64,000 nucleotides of DNA, from NCBI GenBank assembly GCA_004799545.1, contig SSMU01000011.1, positions 124,001 to 188,000 of the forward strand, given 5' to 3'. The position numbers and the translations under genes are program-made. The notes under the pieces were generated by a model. The model saw only the letters and a program-made list of their open reading frames with translations, ran no database searches and was not told where the DNA came from. Position 1 is the stretch's first letter. Each line of letters opens with the position of its first letter. This document shows positions 35,880 to 44,793 of this stretch, piece after piece. The stretch comes from Phenylobacterium sp. GTDB taxonomy: Bacteria; Pseudomonadota; Alphaproteobacteria; Caulobacterales; Caulobacteraceae.

Positions 35880-36467
35880 TTAGGCCGCGACGACGGGACC
35901 GCCCCGGATCTTGTCGAAGTCCCAGACCAGGGCGTTGAGGGCGCCGTCGCCCTTGGCGGTGTCGAGGTGGCGGCCGTCGTAGAGGATGGCCTGCAGCTCG
36001 TCGCGGGCGCGGCGGACGCGGCTCTTCACCGTGCCGACCGGGCAGCCCATGATGTGGGCCACTTCGTCGTACGACATTCCGCCGGCGCCCACGAGGATCA
36101 GGGCCTCGCGCTGGAAGTCCGGCAGCATGTTGAGCGCCCGGCGGACGTCCTCCAGCTCGACGTTGGCGGACGGATCGTCCGGCGCCACGAGGGTGCGCTC
36201 GATGATCTCCTGGTCGTACTCGGCGCGCCATTTGCGGCGGCGCTGGCCGGAGTAGAAGCGGTTGCGCAGGATGGTGGAGAGCCAGGCGCGCAGGTTGGTG
36301 CCGGGATGGAACTGCTCGCGGCAGCGCCAAGCCTGCAGGACGGTCTCCTGGGCGAGGTCTTCGGCCTGTTCCATGTCGCCGGTAAGGGTGCGGCCGAAGG
36401 CACGCATGAACGGCACGGCGGCGAGGAGCTCATCCTCGAAGCGGTCAGCGGACAGTCTGTTGGCCAT
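35880..36467 (-). CDS. EcfG-type ECF sigma factor (general stress response branch)
   Basis: 195 residues from ATG at 36467, with GGAGGG upstream. Region 2 (FMRAFGRTLTGDMEQAEDLAQETVLQAWR, FHPGTNLRAWLSTILRNRFYS) and region 4 (LPDFQREALILVGAGGMSYDEVAHIMGCPVGTVKSRVRRAR) match the EcfG/ECF15 group, released by PhyR-NepR partner switching. The gene has an EcfG-type promoter of its own (36492-36517), so it is probably autoregulated or is a secondary copy such as Caulobacter SigU, driven by the main factor. No nepR or phyR lies nearby; a sensor kinase gene is divergent. Confidence 0.85.
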   Translation of the reverse strand: MANRLSADRFEDELLAAVPFMRAFGRTLTGDMEQAEDLAQETVLQAWRCREQFHPGTNLRAWLSTILRNRFYSGQRRRKWRAEYDQEIIERTLVAPDDPSANVELEDVRRALNMLPDFQREALILVGAGGMSYDEVAHIMGCPVGTVKSRVRRARDELQAILYDGRHLDTAKGDGALNALVWDFDKIRGGPVVAA

Positions 36468-36491
36468 GCTATGCCCTCCCACCGGCGCATA

Positions 36492-36517
36492 AACGGTTAC
36501 GGTCGAGCTTGGGTTCC
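36492..36517 (-). promoter_or_regulatory. EcfG-type promoter of the ECF sigma gene
   Basis: On the minus strand, GGAAC (36517-36513) and CGTT (36495-36492) are separated by 17 bases, the known consensus for EcfG-directed promoters. Transcription would begin near 36485, leaving a short leader that includes the ribosome site. Confidence 0.75.
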
Positions 36518-36630
36518 GGGGCGCGCGGAATTTCTCGCGAGAGGAGAGCTGGACCCCAGGCCTCGCGGCCTTTGCGGGGGCAGCAGGTTGCGTGCAATAG
36601 GGGTCGCCTGCGCCAGCCCTGGACCGCCCC

Positions 36631-38742
36631 TTGCCGACGATCCGCCTGAGAGCCCTGATCCCCAGCGCCAGCGACCTGCCGCGGCTGGCGCTGCTGTTCG
36701 TGGCTTACACGGCCGCGGGCTACCTGGGGCTGAGCTGGGCGATCACGCCGGGCGCCGGGACGCCGATCTGGCCGTCGGGCGGGATCGCCCTGGCGGGCCT
36801 GATCCTCGGTGGGCCGCAGCTTTGGCCGGCCATCGCGCTGGGCCGGTTCGTGGTCCAGGCGACCTCCCACTCGCCGCAACCCCTGTGGGCGGACTTCACG
36901 CTGGCCGTGGCGTCGGTGGCCGCCGCGGTGGTCCCGGTTGCCCTGATCCGGCGCACCGGCGGTATCGATCCGCGGCTGGGGTCGCTGCGCGACATGGCGC
37001 GGCTGATCCTGGTGTGCGGCCTGCTGGGCGCGGTGATCGCCGGCGCCGTCGGCTTCCTGACCTTCTGGGCGCTCGGCGTGCCGGTGAGGCAGGTGCTGGG
37101 GATCCTCGAGAACGGCTGCTCCGGCTATTTCGTCGGCGTCCTGCTGGTCACCCCGCTGATCCTGGCGCCCTCCCAGCGGCGGTCCTGGCGGCTCTCCCTG
37201 CCGCGCGCCGGCCACCTAGCGGCCTGCCTGATCGCGGTGGCGGCGGTGGCCAGCCTGGTGTTCCTGAGCCCGCCCTACCAGCCGTTCCGCACCTGGCACC
37301 TGTTCCCCGTGCTGGTCTGGGCGGCCCTGGCCTTCTCCGTCGAAGGCGCGACCCTGGCCTTGGCGATCGTCGCGGTGATCGCCACCTGGAGCGCGGTCCA
37401 CGGGCTGGGGCCGCTGTCGGAGATCGCCGGCGCCACGGCGGCACGGGTGCTGATCGCCCAGCAGTTCCTGGCCGCCAGCGCGATCACCACCCTGGTGCTG
37501 GCCGCGGTCGCCGACGAGCGTCGGGGCGCCGAGCAGATCGCCAGGAGCGAGCGGCGGCTGCGCATTGAGACCGAGGCGCTGGAGACGCTGAACGCCACCG
37601 GGGCGCTGATCGCCGCCGACCTCGACCTGGAGAGCGTGGTGCAGAAGGTGACCGACGCCGGCGTGGCGCTCACCGGGGCGAAATTCGGAGCCTTCTTCTA
37701 CAATGTCGTGGCCGACAGCGGGGAGGCCTACCTGCTCTATACCCTGTCCGGCGCGCCGCGCTCGGCGTTCGAGCGGTTCGGCATGCCGCGAAATACGGCC
37801 ATCTTCGCGCCGACCTTCAACGGCGAGGGCGTCGTCCGGGCCGACGACATCACCAAGGACCCGCGGTACGGCAAGAGCGCGCCGCATCACGGCCAGCCCA
37901 AGGGGCACCTGCCGGTGAGGAGCTATCTGGCCGCGCCGGTCAGGTCGCGGTCGGGCGAGGTGCTGGGCGGGCTGTTCTTCGGCCATCCCGAGACGGCGGT
38001 GTTCGACCTGCGGGCCGAGCGGCTGGTGGCGGGGCTGGCCGGGCAGGCGGCGATCGCCATCGACAACGCCCGCCTATACCAGGCCGCGCAGCGGGAGATC
38101 GCCGAGCGGACGCGGGCGGAGGAGCACCAGCGGCTGCTGATCAACGAGCTGAACCACCGGGTGAAGAACACGCTCGCCACCGTCCAGTCGATCGCCGCCC
38201 AGACCCGCCGCACGACGACCGAGCCCAAGGCCAGCTACGAGGCCTTCATCGACCGGCTGATGGCGCTGTCGCGGGCGCACGACGTCTTGACCAAACAACG
38301 CTGGGAAGGCGCGCAGCTGGAGGACATCGTGGCGGGCGCGATCCAGCCGTTCGACGATGCGGGACGGTTCAGGGTGTCCGGACCGCCGGTCTGGCTGGAG
38401 CCGCAGACGGCGCTGGCCCTCGCCATGGCGCTGCACGAGCTGGCCACCAACGCGGCGAAGTACGGGGCGCTGAGCGTGGCCGGCGGCGCGGTGACGCTGG
38501 CCTGGACCACGGCGGCGGACGGCGGCGGCGGCATCGATCTCGAGCTCATCTGGCGCGAGGCGGGCGGGCCTGCGGTGACTGCGCCGACCCGGCGGGGCTT
38601 CGGCTCGCGGCTCCTGGAGCGCGGCTTGGCCGGCGAGCTGAACGGCGAGGTGAGCGTCGACTACCGGCCGGGGGGCCTGGTCTGCGCGATGCGCGCCAAG
38701 CTGCCCTTGAGCGACCTAGCGCCGGCGGCGGCCGCGCAGTAG
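36631..38742 (+). CDS. membrane sensor histidine kinase, MASE1-GAF-HWE/HisKA_2
   Basis: 703 residues from TTG at 36631. Residues about 10-300 form eight or so membrane helices of the MASE1 type ([31 protein letters not shown]). A GAF domain (about 330-480) follows. The kinase core begins with [19 protein letters not shown], where His about 508 is the phosphoacceptor of the HWE/HisKA_2 class; the ATPase has [17 protein letters not shown] and a [15 protein letters not shown] motif. Kinases of this class feed PhyR in the general stress response, which agrees with the divergent EcfG-type sigma gene. Confidence 0.9.
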   Translation: MPTIRLRALIPSASDLPRLALLFVAYTAAGYLGLSWAITPGAGTPIWPSGGIALAGLILGGPQLWPAIALGRFVVQATSHSPQPLWADFTLAVASVAAAVVPVALIRRTGGIDPRLGSLRDMARLILVCGLLGAVIAGAVGFLTFWALGVPVRQVLGILENGCSGYFVGVLLVTPLILAPSQRRSWRLSLPRAGHLAACLIAVAAVASLVFLSPPYQPFRTWHLFPVLVWAALAFSVEGATLALAIVAVIATWSAVHGLGPLSEIAGATAARVLIAQQFLAASAITTLVLAAVADERRGAEQIARSERRLRIETEALETLNATGALIAADLDLESVVQKVTDAGVALTGAKFGAFFYNVVADSGEAYLLYTLSGAPRSAFERFGMPRNTAIFAPTFNGEGVVRADDITKDPRYGKSAPHHGQPKGHLPVRSYLAAPVRSRSGEVLGGLFFGHPETAVFDLRAERLVAGLAGQAAIAIDNARLYQAAQREIAERTRAEEHQRLLINELNHRVKNTLATVQSIAAQTRRTTTEPKASYEAFIDRLMALSRAHDVLTKQRWEGAQLEDIVAGAIQPFDDAGRFRVSGPPVWLEPQTALALAMALHELATNAAKYGALSVAGGAVTLAWTTAADGGGGIDLELIWREAGGPAVTAPTRRGFGSRLLERGLAGELNGEVSVDYRPGGLVCAMRAKLPLSDLAPAAAAQ

Positions 38743-38785
38743 TTCTTATTTTGTTCTTGACAACCGCGCGCGTTTTCGATAGCAT
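38742..38785 (+). promoter_or_regulatory. sigma-70 promoter with overlapping LexA-type box, copy A
   Basis: GTTCTTATTTTGTTC (38742-38756) is an exact GTTC-N7-GTTC. It abuts TTGACA (38757-38762), and TAGCAT (38780-38785) follows after 17 bases, near consensus for -35 and -10. The region 38742-38810 is almost identical to 50872-50940. The start of the next gene is 38906, leaving a leader of about 110 bases. Confidence 0.75.
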
Positions 38786-38905
38786 TCGGGCATCGTTGAA
38801 AACTGCGTCTTGAACGCGCCGAAGCCGGTCACAAGGGCTTGGCGGCGGGTCGCATCACAGCCTAGATTACGGACGTAAGCAGTTGGCGCGGGAGCGCGAC
38901 GGCGA

Positions 38906-39397
38906 ATGGCCCGGCTTTCCGGTTCGAACGGGCGCTCGGCGCTTTATCTGAGCGGCCGGCGCCGGATCGTGATCGGGGTGATGGCCTTGGCCGCGGTGGC
39001 GACCACGGCGGCGATCTTCGGGCCGAGCCTCGTCGTCGACCGGCGCAAGGCGATCGCCACGGCCAAGACCTGGACGCTGAGCGGGCCGCCCTGCCAGGCG
39101 CTCACCACCGCGGCCTATGGGAAGCAGTGGTTCAAGGCGACCAAGGGATTCGAGTGGGACGGGGTGATCTTCGGCCGCGGCGCCGGCCACGCCGAATGCC
39201 AGGACGTGACCTATGGCGGCGGCCGGGGCCTGGGCGTCTATCCGGTCTGCCAGTTCACCACGCCGCAGGTGATCTCGGTGAAGACGGACAAGGGGCTCTT
39301 CTACTTCACCCCCGGCCTCGGCAAGGGCGCGACCGTGGCCGCGCCGCACGGGCTCCCGACCTGCGTCGTGGCCTCGAACTTCAACCTGCGGGACTGA
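38906..39397 (+). CDS. membrane-anchored, Cys-containing protein downstream of a LexA-type box
   Basis: 163 residues. A basic N-terminus (LSGRRRIVIG) is followed by one hydrophobic helix at about residues 22-42, so the rest is probably periplasmic, either anchored or released. It contains four cysteines in the mature part (GPPCQAL, AECQDVTYGG, YPVCQFTTP, LPTCVVASN), suggesting two disulfides. No known family. Expected to be induced by DNA damage from the promoter at 38742. The class 3 lipase gene follows after 100 bases on the same strand. Confidence 0.65.
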   Translation: MARLSGSNGRSALYLSGRRRIVIGVMALAAVATTAAIFGPSLVVDRRKAIATAKTWTLSGPPCQALTTAAYGKQWFKATKGFEWDGVIFGRGAGHAECQDVTYGGGRGLGVYPVCQFTTPQVISVKTDKGLFYFTPGLGKGATVAAPHGLPTCVVASNFNLRD

Positions 39398-39497
39398 GCG
39401 GCGCGACGATCTGGCGCGCGGTGAGGGCGGCGGGCTTAAGGACAGGGCAACCCGGCTTTGCGATCATGCGCCTGACCACCCACCCGGACGCCGCGCC

Positions 39498-40292
39498 ATG
39501 AACCTCGTCGAGACCCTCGCCACCCTGGCCGGGGACGCCTACAGCAACAGCCCCGTCGTCCTGCCGACCGGCTTCCAGGCGGCGACGCTCTCGGGCGTCA
39601 CGCTGCATGGGGGCCTGTTCGCCAACGGCTCGGCCGCGGCCCTGGTCACCACCGGGCTGGTAGACGGGCTGCAGACCCTGGTGGTCGCCTTCCGCGGCAG
39701 CGACGACGCCACCGACTGGCTCAACGACCTGCGCAACATCGACCAGTCGTACGGCGCCTTCCAGCCCCTGGTCAGCGCCATCGAGCGCTACGCCGCGGCC
39801 GGCGGCCACGTGATCCTGGAGGGCCACAGCCTGGGCGGCGCGATCGCCCAGATCTTCATGTCGGAACATCCGGCCGACGACCACTACCGGGCGGTGACCT
39901 TCGGCTCGCCCGGCGCCCTGCCGGAGACCGGGGTGTTCCACGCCGCGGCCGACCCGCGGATCACCAACTATGCGATCAGCGACGACCCCTTCGTCTTCCT
40001 GGGCGAGCATCGGGCCGAGGTGGCGAGCTATGCGCTGCACCACCCGCTCTACGGCCTGGTCCTGGCCGCGGAGATCGGGGACGAGAGCGGGCTGTCGCTG
40101 AAGACCGTGGCGCAGTCGGAGGCGTTCATGACCGGCGACTATGTGAACAACGGCGCCGTGGTCACCCTGCACGGGCATTCGTCGTCGTTGTCGGTCTCCA
40201 GCGTGATCGCCGCCAACCCGGCCGAGCACGACATCGCCACCTACCTGAAGCTGACCTCGGTCAGCGGCGTGCCTGAACCGTTCATGTGGTGA
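39498..40292 (+). CDS. class 3 (fungal-type) lipase family protein
   Basis: 264 residues. TLVVAFRGSDDATDWLNDLRN, the nucleophile elbow EGHSLGGAIAQIF (Ser about residue 112) and FGSPGALPETGVF are lipase_3 hallmarks; Asp and His of the triad should lie near SDDPFVFL and further on. There is no signal peptide, so it is either cytosolic or exported by a specialised route, as T6SS and T1SS lipases are. It lies 100 bases after the LexA-box gene and could be in the same transcript. The role as an antibacterial effector is speculative. Confidence 0.8.
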   Translation: MNLVETLATLAGDAYSNSPVVLPTGFQAATLSGVTLHGGLFANGSAAALVTTGLVDGLQTLVVAFRGSDDATDWLNDLRNIDQSYGAFQPLVSAIERYAAAGGHVILEGHSLGGAIAQIFMSEHPADDHYRAVTFGSPGALPETGVFHAAADPRITNYAISDDPFVFLGEHRAEVASYALHHPLYGLVLAAEIGDESGLSLKTVAQSEAFMTGDYVNNGAVVTLHGHSSSLSVSSVIAANPAEHDIATYLKLTSVSGVPEPFMW

Positions 40293-40345
40293 GACGGGCG
40301 CTGAGGGCGAAGACCCGCTTGGCGCCTTGATTTTCAATAGATGAT

Positions 40346-40475
40346 CGTCATGGCCGGGCTTGTCCCGGCCACCCAGAAGCACTGCTCGACGTCCGCTTGG
40401 CGCGGCGTCCCCGCTGCGCTCCAGTCATCGAAGGCCTGCGTTTCTGGGTCCCCGGGACAAGCCCGGGGATGACGG
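40346..40475. repeat. intergenic inverted-repeat element, copy 2
   Basis: Arms at 40346-40376 and 40444-40475 share the core of the element at 32861-32990. One arm reads GGCCGGG..CCCGGCC, the other CCCCGGG..CCCGGGG, so each arm forms its own hairpin with compensatory changes while the arms pair imperfectly with each other. It lies between the convergent lipase and carboxylesterase genes. Confidence 0.8.
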
Positions 40476-40503
40476 CGTGAAATTTGCCCGACGGGGTTGG
40501 CTC

Positions 40504-42090
40504 CTACCGCCCCCGCTGCGCCTCGGAGATCTTTTCGGCGATGTCGAGGGTGGGCTGGTGGAAGGCGGGGCGGGGGTGGACGCCGTCGGCGCCGAACTCG
40601 AGGACGTTGTCGCCGGGCTCGGCGGCGGGCCAGAGGGCGCCGCCGGCGCTATCGGGGTCGGAGCGCTTAGCGAAGGCGACCCAGTAGGCGGTCATGGCGT
40701 CGGAGACCTTGTGGTCCTCCGGCGTGGCGGCGGGCAGGGTGCGACCGGCGAAAGCGGTCGGCGTGTCGCGCAGGTTGGAGAAGGCGTAGATGATCTCGCC
40801 GCCGTGCGCGGTCCCGCGCACCGCGTCGCGCTGGGCGGCGGGCACGTAGGAGAAGTAGTAGGTCCAGGCCTTCTGGCCGTTCTTGGCGTGCAGGCGCGCC
40901 AGGTAGCGGTCGGGCTCGATCACCGTGCTCTCGGTGGTGAGGTCCTGGGCGACGCCGGCCGCGTCACCGCCGTAGGCCGCCATGATGCGCTCGCGCGCAG
41001 GGCCGAGGCGGGCGAGGACGCTCTCCGGCTCGCGGGCGCTCTGCGGGAAGAGGCTCGCCTCCCAGCTGTTGCCGCCGGCGATGTAGGGGACCTTGGCCTC
41101 GTGGCCCTCGGCGAAGGCCCGCGGCGGCGGCTCGGGGATGACCCGGCCGTCGACCATGGGCGAGGGGCTGCCGGGATCGGCGAGGCCCGTGACCGGGGCG
41201 GAGAGCTGTTGGGCCGAGAGGGCGCGGAGCTGCTTCAGGGCCTCAGGCCCGGTCGCCGTGATCCCGGCGGAGGCGGCGTAGGCGAGGCCGATCTTTTCGC
41301 CGGTGCGGGGCGCGTCGCCGCGGATCGGCACGCCGTCCGAGCGGCCGAAACCGCTCTCGGAAATCGCCTTGGCGAACAGGCCGCGAGCCTCCGGCGCGGC
41401 CATCAGGAAGTTGATCAGGATGCCGCCGGCGGATTCGCCGAAGGCGGTGATGTTGCCGGGGTCGCCGCCGAACGCCGCGGCGTTGGCCTTCACCCACTTG
41501 AGGGCGGCGATGTTGTCCATCACCCCGTAGTTGCCGAGCGGGCCGTTGGGGCTCTCGGCGGTGAGGGCGGGATGGGCGAAGAAGCCCAGCCGGCCCAGCC
41601 GGTAGTTGACGGTGACCAGGATGACGCCGTGCTGGGCGAAGTGGCTTCCGTCGTAGAACTGGAGGCTGCCGGCGCCGGAGGTGAAGGAGCCGCCGTGGAT
41701 CCAGACCATGACCGGCAGCTTCTCGCCCGGCCGGGCGGAGGCCGGGGTCCAGACGTTGAGGTAGAGGCAGTCCTCGGACTGATCGATGGCTGTCTGGCCG
41801 GGACGCGGGCGGCTCATCTGCATGCAGGCCGGCGCGTAGGCCACGGCCTGGCGCACGCCGGTCCAGTTGGCCGGGGCGGCGGGTGGGCGCCAGCGCAACT
41901 CGCCCACCGGCGGGGCGGCGAAGGGCACGCCCTTGAAGCTGGTGACCTCGCCCGCGGTCTGGCCGTGCAGGGTTCCCTGCGCCACGCGGACGGTGTCGGC
42001 GGCGCGGGCGGCCGTTCCGAAGCCGGCGAGCGTCGCCGCGCAGGCGGCTGCGGCGGTGACGATGCGAAGTCGGCCGAATTTCGAGTCCAT
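40504..42090 (-). CDS. type B carboxylesterase, exported
   Basis: 528 residues from ATG at 42090. Signal peptide about residues 1-30 (TAAAACAATLAGFGTAARA). SEDCLYLNVWTP, the oxyanion-hole WIHGGSFTSG, the nucleophile FGESAGGILINFL and a His near TAHGGEIIYAF identify the carboxylesterase B family. It hydrolyses carboxylic esters in the periplasm; the natural substrate is unknown. The length is normal. It converges on the lipase gene. Confidence 0.92.
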   Translation of the reverse strand: MDSKFGRLRIVTAAAACAATLAGFGTAARAADTVRVAQGTLHGQTAGEVTSFKGVPFAAPPVGELRWRPPAAPANWTGVRQAVAYAPACMQMSRPRPGQTAIDQSEDCLYLNVWTPASARPGEKLPVMVWIHGGSFTSGAGSLQFYDGSHFAQHGVILVTVNYRLGRLGFFAHPALTAESPNGPLGNYGVMDNIAALKWVKANAAAFGGDPGNITAFGESAGGILINFLMAAPEARGLFAKAISESGFGRSDGVPIRGDAPRTGEKIGLAYAASAGITATGPEALKQLRALSAQQLSAPVTGLADPGSPSPMVDGRVIPEPPPRAFAEGHEAKVPYIAGGNSWEASLFPQSAREPESVLARLGPARERIMAAYGGDAAGVAQDLTTESTVIEPDRYLARLHAKNGQKAWTYYFSYVPAAQRDAVRGTAHGGEIIYAFSNLRDTPTAFAGRTLPAATPEDHKVSDAMTAYWVAFAKRSDPDSAGGALWPAAEPGDNVLEFGADGVHPRPAFHQPTLDIAEKISEAQRGR

Positions 42091-42183
42091 GGTCGCGTGT
42101 TCCCCATCCCGCCGGTCTGGCGCCGGCCGTCCGGCGATTGAGAGGCACGGGGGCAGGGCGGTCAAGCGGAGGCTACGAAGCCC

Positions 42184-42888
42184 TCACTGGAGGATGTTCA
42201 CCGCCCTCGCCGCCACGATGGCGATGGTCAGGAGCGAGATGCAGGATTCGAACATCATCAGCATCTTGGCGCGTTGGCTGATCGGCAGGGTGTCGGCAGG
42301 CGACAGGGCCGTGGAGTTGGTGAACGACAGGAAGAGGTAGTCCAGGAAGCCCGGCGTCCAGTCGCCCTTCCCCATGGCCTCCGTGGTCATGTTCGAGAAC
42401 AGGAAATCGGGTCGGGGGTCGCCGACAAGGCCGCGAGCGGCCGGACTGGCCCGGTCGCTGTTCCAGTACCAGAGGGCGAAGGCGATCACATTCGTCGCCC
42501 AGATGTAGACCGCGTCCACCAACAGCGAGCGCCCGTTCCCGGCATGGCCCTGGAGCAGCGCCCCGATCAGCAGCACCAGGGACCCGAAATTGGAGAGGCT
42601 GATGATCGCTGTCAGCACGAGCGCCAGCCACCGCATGCAGCGGCGAAGGGTCAACAAGGCTTCCCAGTGCGCCCGGGTCGTGGCCGTCCCGACGCGCCGA
42701 TGGGTCCATCCGGTCGCGATCGACAGGGGCAGCAACAGCGCGGTTTCGACGATGGGCGCCAGCCATCGCGGTCCCGCCGTCACCCGGGTGCTGACCAGCA
42801 GCTGCAGCACCACGATGAGCACGACCGCCGCCCTGGCGAGCCAGAAGTCGATCGCGTGTCGCTTCAGGACCTCGATATGCTCACGCAT
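42184..42888 (-). CDS. ion-channel-like membrane protein
   Basis: 234 residues with about five or six hydrophobic helices (AAVVLIVVLQLLV, IVETALLLPLSIA, WLALVLTAIISLSNFGSLVLLIGALL, AVYIWATNVIAFALWYW, ISLLTIAIVAARAVNIL). Between the last two lies FLDYLFLSFTNSTALSPADTLP, placed like a potassium-channel pore loop but with TNSTA instead of TVGYG. It may be a channel relative with altered or no selectivity. It lies 56 bases after the start of another membrane-protein gene on the same strand. Confidence 0.6.
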   Translation of the reverse strand: MREHIEVLKRHAIDFWLARAAVVLIVVLQLLVSTRVTAGPRWLAPIVETALLLPLSIATGWTHRRVGTATTRAHWEALLTLRRCMRWLALVLTAIISLSNFGSLVLLIGALLQGHAGNGRSLLVDAVYIWATNVIAFALWYWNSDRASPAARGLVGDPRPDFLFSNMTTEAMGKGDWTPGFLDYLFLSFTNSTALSPADTLPISQRAKMLMMFESCISLLTIAIVAARAVNILQ

Positions 42889-42944
42889 GGGCGGGTTGTC
42901 CGACTAGTGATGTGAGGCCAGGTGAAGGGCGATCGCGCGGCCCC

Positions 42945-43385
42945 TCAGGCCCGAGGCGCCTTGTCCGCACCGCGTTGTTTATCCAGGATCCGATGTATCT
43001 GGTCCGTCAGGTCGTTGTTTATCTTCAGGAGCTTGTGGACGTCGTTGCTGATCTCGAGCAGCGCCTCGGCGTCCTTGTAGGTCTGCTCGGCCTGCTTGTC
43101 GGAAGCCTGGGCCGCAACCTTCTGGCCGACCATGATGATCGACAGAAGGACGAGTTGCAGGAAGGTCTGCGCGATCCAGGCGATCAGCGCCGCGGTCCCG
43201 GCCTTGATCGCCTCGGGAAGGCTGATGAGCGCCAGAATTGCGAACGCATAGGCGCACCACATCGTCGCCACGCCGTTGGTGATCTTCACCGCAAGCCAGC
43301 CGTTGAAGCCGGTGAATTCCTTGGCGATCGTGGCGACGCCTTGCTCCTTTCGGCGGACGATCTGCGGATGTGGCGCGTGCTTCAT
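42945..43385 (-). CDS. membrane protein with C-terminal helical tail, function unknown
   Basis: 146 residues. Two membrane helices (ATMWCAYAFAILALISLP and ALIAWIAQTFLQLVLLSIIMVG) are followed by a polar, coiled-coil-like tail (AEQTYKDAEALLEISNDVHKLLKINNDLTDQIHRILD). The architecture recalls DUF1003/low-affinity iron permease-like proteins. The neighbouring channel-like gene on the same strand suggests they may work together. Confidence 0.65.
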   Translation of the reverse strand: MKHAPHPQIVRRKEQGVATIAKEFTGFNGWLAVKITNGVATMWCAYAFAILALISLPEAIKAGTAALIAWIAQTFLQLVLLSIIMVGQKVAAQASDKQAEQTYKDAEALLEISNDVHKLLKINNDLTDQIHRILDKQRGADKAPRA

Positions 43386-43713
43386 CTGGGTTTCCTGGGC
43401 TGGAGGCTGGGGTCCTTGAGGCGCCTCGCGACAAAAGGCTAGCCTCCGCGCCCTCCTAGGGGCCTCGGTCGGATTCGCTCACTCCACCAACCCTAGCATG
43501 ACCTCTTGCCGCACCGGCATGATCAAGATCGGGCAGGGCTCCGGTCGGGCTTCGGCGCGCCCTGCTTGCTCGTGACTGGCATAGGGATTTGTCCTGCGTC
43601 GAACCCCGCGTCGAACCCGGTGGGCGTGGCCGCCCCTGTGAAATATTGGCGCCATCCCAAGGCCGCGGTTCGCCGCTAAGCTAGCGGCGATTCCAAGTTG
43701 GGGCGCGCCGTCG
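43386..43713. other. gene-free divergent intergenic region
   Basis: 328 bases between the divergent membrane-protein and EF-hand genes. It presumably carries promoters for both, but I see no clear -35/-10 pair, operator, terminator or RNA structure. Confidence 0.5.
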
Positions 43714-44403
43714 ATGATCCGCAAGAGCTGTCTGTTCGGGCTGTGCCTGGCGCTCGGCGCCCTGCCGGCGACGGCGCAGCAGAAGGCCATTCCGGGGCCC
43801 TACAACCTGTTCGTCAGCCCGTGCGGCGAGCCGTTCCGGGCGCCGGCCAGCGAGCCCTATCCGGTGGGCGCCTGGTTCGCCAAGGCCGACGCCAACCATG
43901 ACGGGTCGATCGATCGCGAGGAATTCCGCAACGACGCCAAGGCCTTCTTCGCGGTGCTGGATGTCGATGGCGACGGGGTGATCGCCGGGCCGGAGATCAC
44001 CCGCTACGAGCGGGGCATCGTGCCCGAGATCGTCGGCAGCACCCACGGCGCGGCGCTGGATCGATCCGCGCCGGGCGAGGCGCGGTTGTGGCTGGCGCAG
44101 ATCCCGGACAACGTGCCGGTGGTGCAGGGCGACAGCTCCCACCTGCCGGCGGAGCCCAGCCAGAAGGTCGATCCGCGTTCGATGGAAGGCGCGGCGGCGT
44201 TCACCCTGCTGGCCGAGCCGGAGCCGGTGACCAGCGCCGACCAGAACTTCGACGGGCGGATCACACTGAAGGAATTCCTTGCCGCGGCGGACAGCCGCTT
44301 CAAGCGCCTGGACCGGCGCGGCGACGGCAAGCTGACCCTCGACGAGCTGCCGCATACCGTGCAGCAGCAGGCGGCGGAGACCACCCGGCGCAAGCGGGGA
44401 TAG
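43714..44403 (+). CDS. exported EF-hand calcium-binding protein
   Basis: 229 residues with a signal peptide (SCLFGLCLALGALPATA, cleavage near residue 22). Four EF-hand-type loops: DANHDGSIDREE (about 61-72), DVDGDGVIAGPE, DQNFDGRITLKE and DRRGDGKLTLDE. All keep Asp at positions 1, 3 or 5 and an acidic residue at 12, so calcium binding in the periplasm is likely. The partner is unknown. It directly precedes the terminase genes but has no phage character. Confidence 0.85.
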   Translation: MIRKSCLFGLCLALGALPATAQQKAIPGPYNLFVSPCGEPFRAPASEPYPVGAWFAKADANHDGSIDREEFRNDAKAFFAVLDVDGDGVIAGPEITRYERGIVPEIVGSTHGAALDRSAPGEARLWLAQIPDNVPVVQGDSSHLPAEPSQKVDPRSMEGAAAFTLLAEPEPVTSADQNFDGRITLKEFLAAADSRFKRLDRRGDGKLTLDELPHTVQQQAAETTRRKRG

Positions 44404-44472
44404 GGGCTCGGGCGAGGCGGCCGAGCCAACTCCGGCGAGAACTCGCCTTTTCCACGACGAATGGAGGTCAAC

Positions 44473-44793
44473 ATGCCTACCCCTGGCAGGCGTGCGCCCG
44501 CGCGCGCCCAGACGCGCGCCCAGACACGAACCGCGGAGGCCAAGCTCAGGCGCAAGGCCCAGGCCATGAGCGGACTGGCGCTGAACACCTTGGCGGCGCT
44601 GCTCAAGACGGACGACGTCGCCGCGCCAGTGCGGCTGGCGGCCGCCCGCGAAGTGCTGGATCGGGGCCATGGGCGGCCCAAGCTCGGCGGCGAGGGCGAA
44701 GGCGGCGACGCCGAAGGGCTGACGGTGATCGTCAAGCGCTACTCCGACGTGACCGATGAGGAGCGCGCGCGGGCGAGCGAGGGCGAGGCGTGA
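44473..44793 (+). CDS. terminase small subunit-like phage protein
   Basis: 106 residues from ATG at 44473, with GGAGGT five bases upstream. A basic N-terminus (TPGRRAPARAQTRAQTRTAEAKL) and the helix ALNTLAALLKTDDVAAPVRLAAAREVLDRGHGRPK are typical of small DNA-recognition terminase proteins. The stop overlaps the GTG start of the large subunit (GTGA). It would recognise the packaging start on phage DNA. Confidence 0.7.
   Translation: MPTPGRRAPARAQTRAQTRTAEAKLRRKAQAMSGLALNTLAALLKTDDVAAPVRLAAAREVLDRGHGRPKLGGEGEGGDAEGLTVIVKRYSDVTDEERARASEGEA

Noticed and set aside
43601-43616. GAAC repeat resembling a LexA box
   Set aside because: The spacer is 8 bases, not 7.
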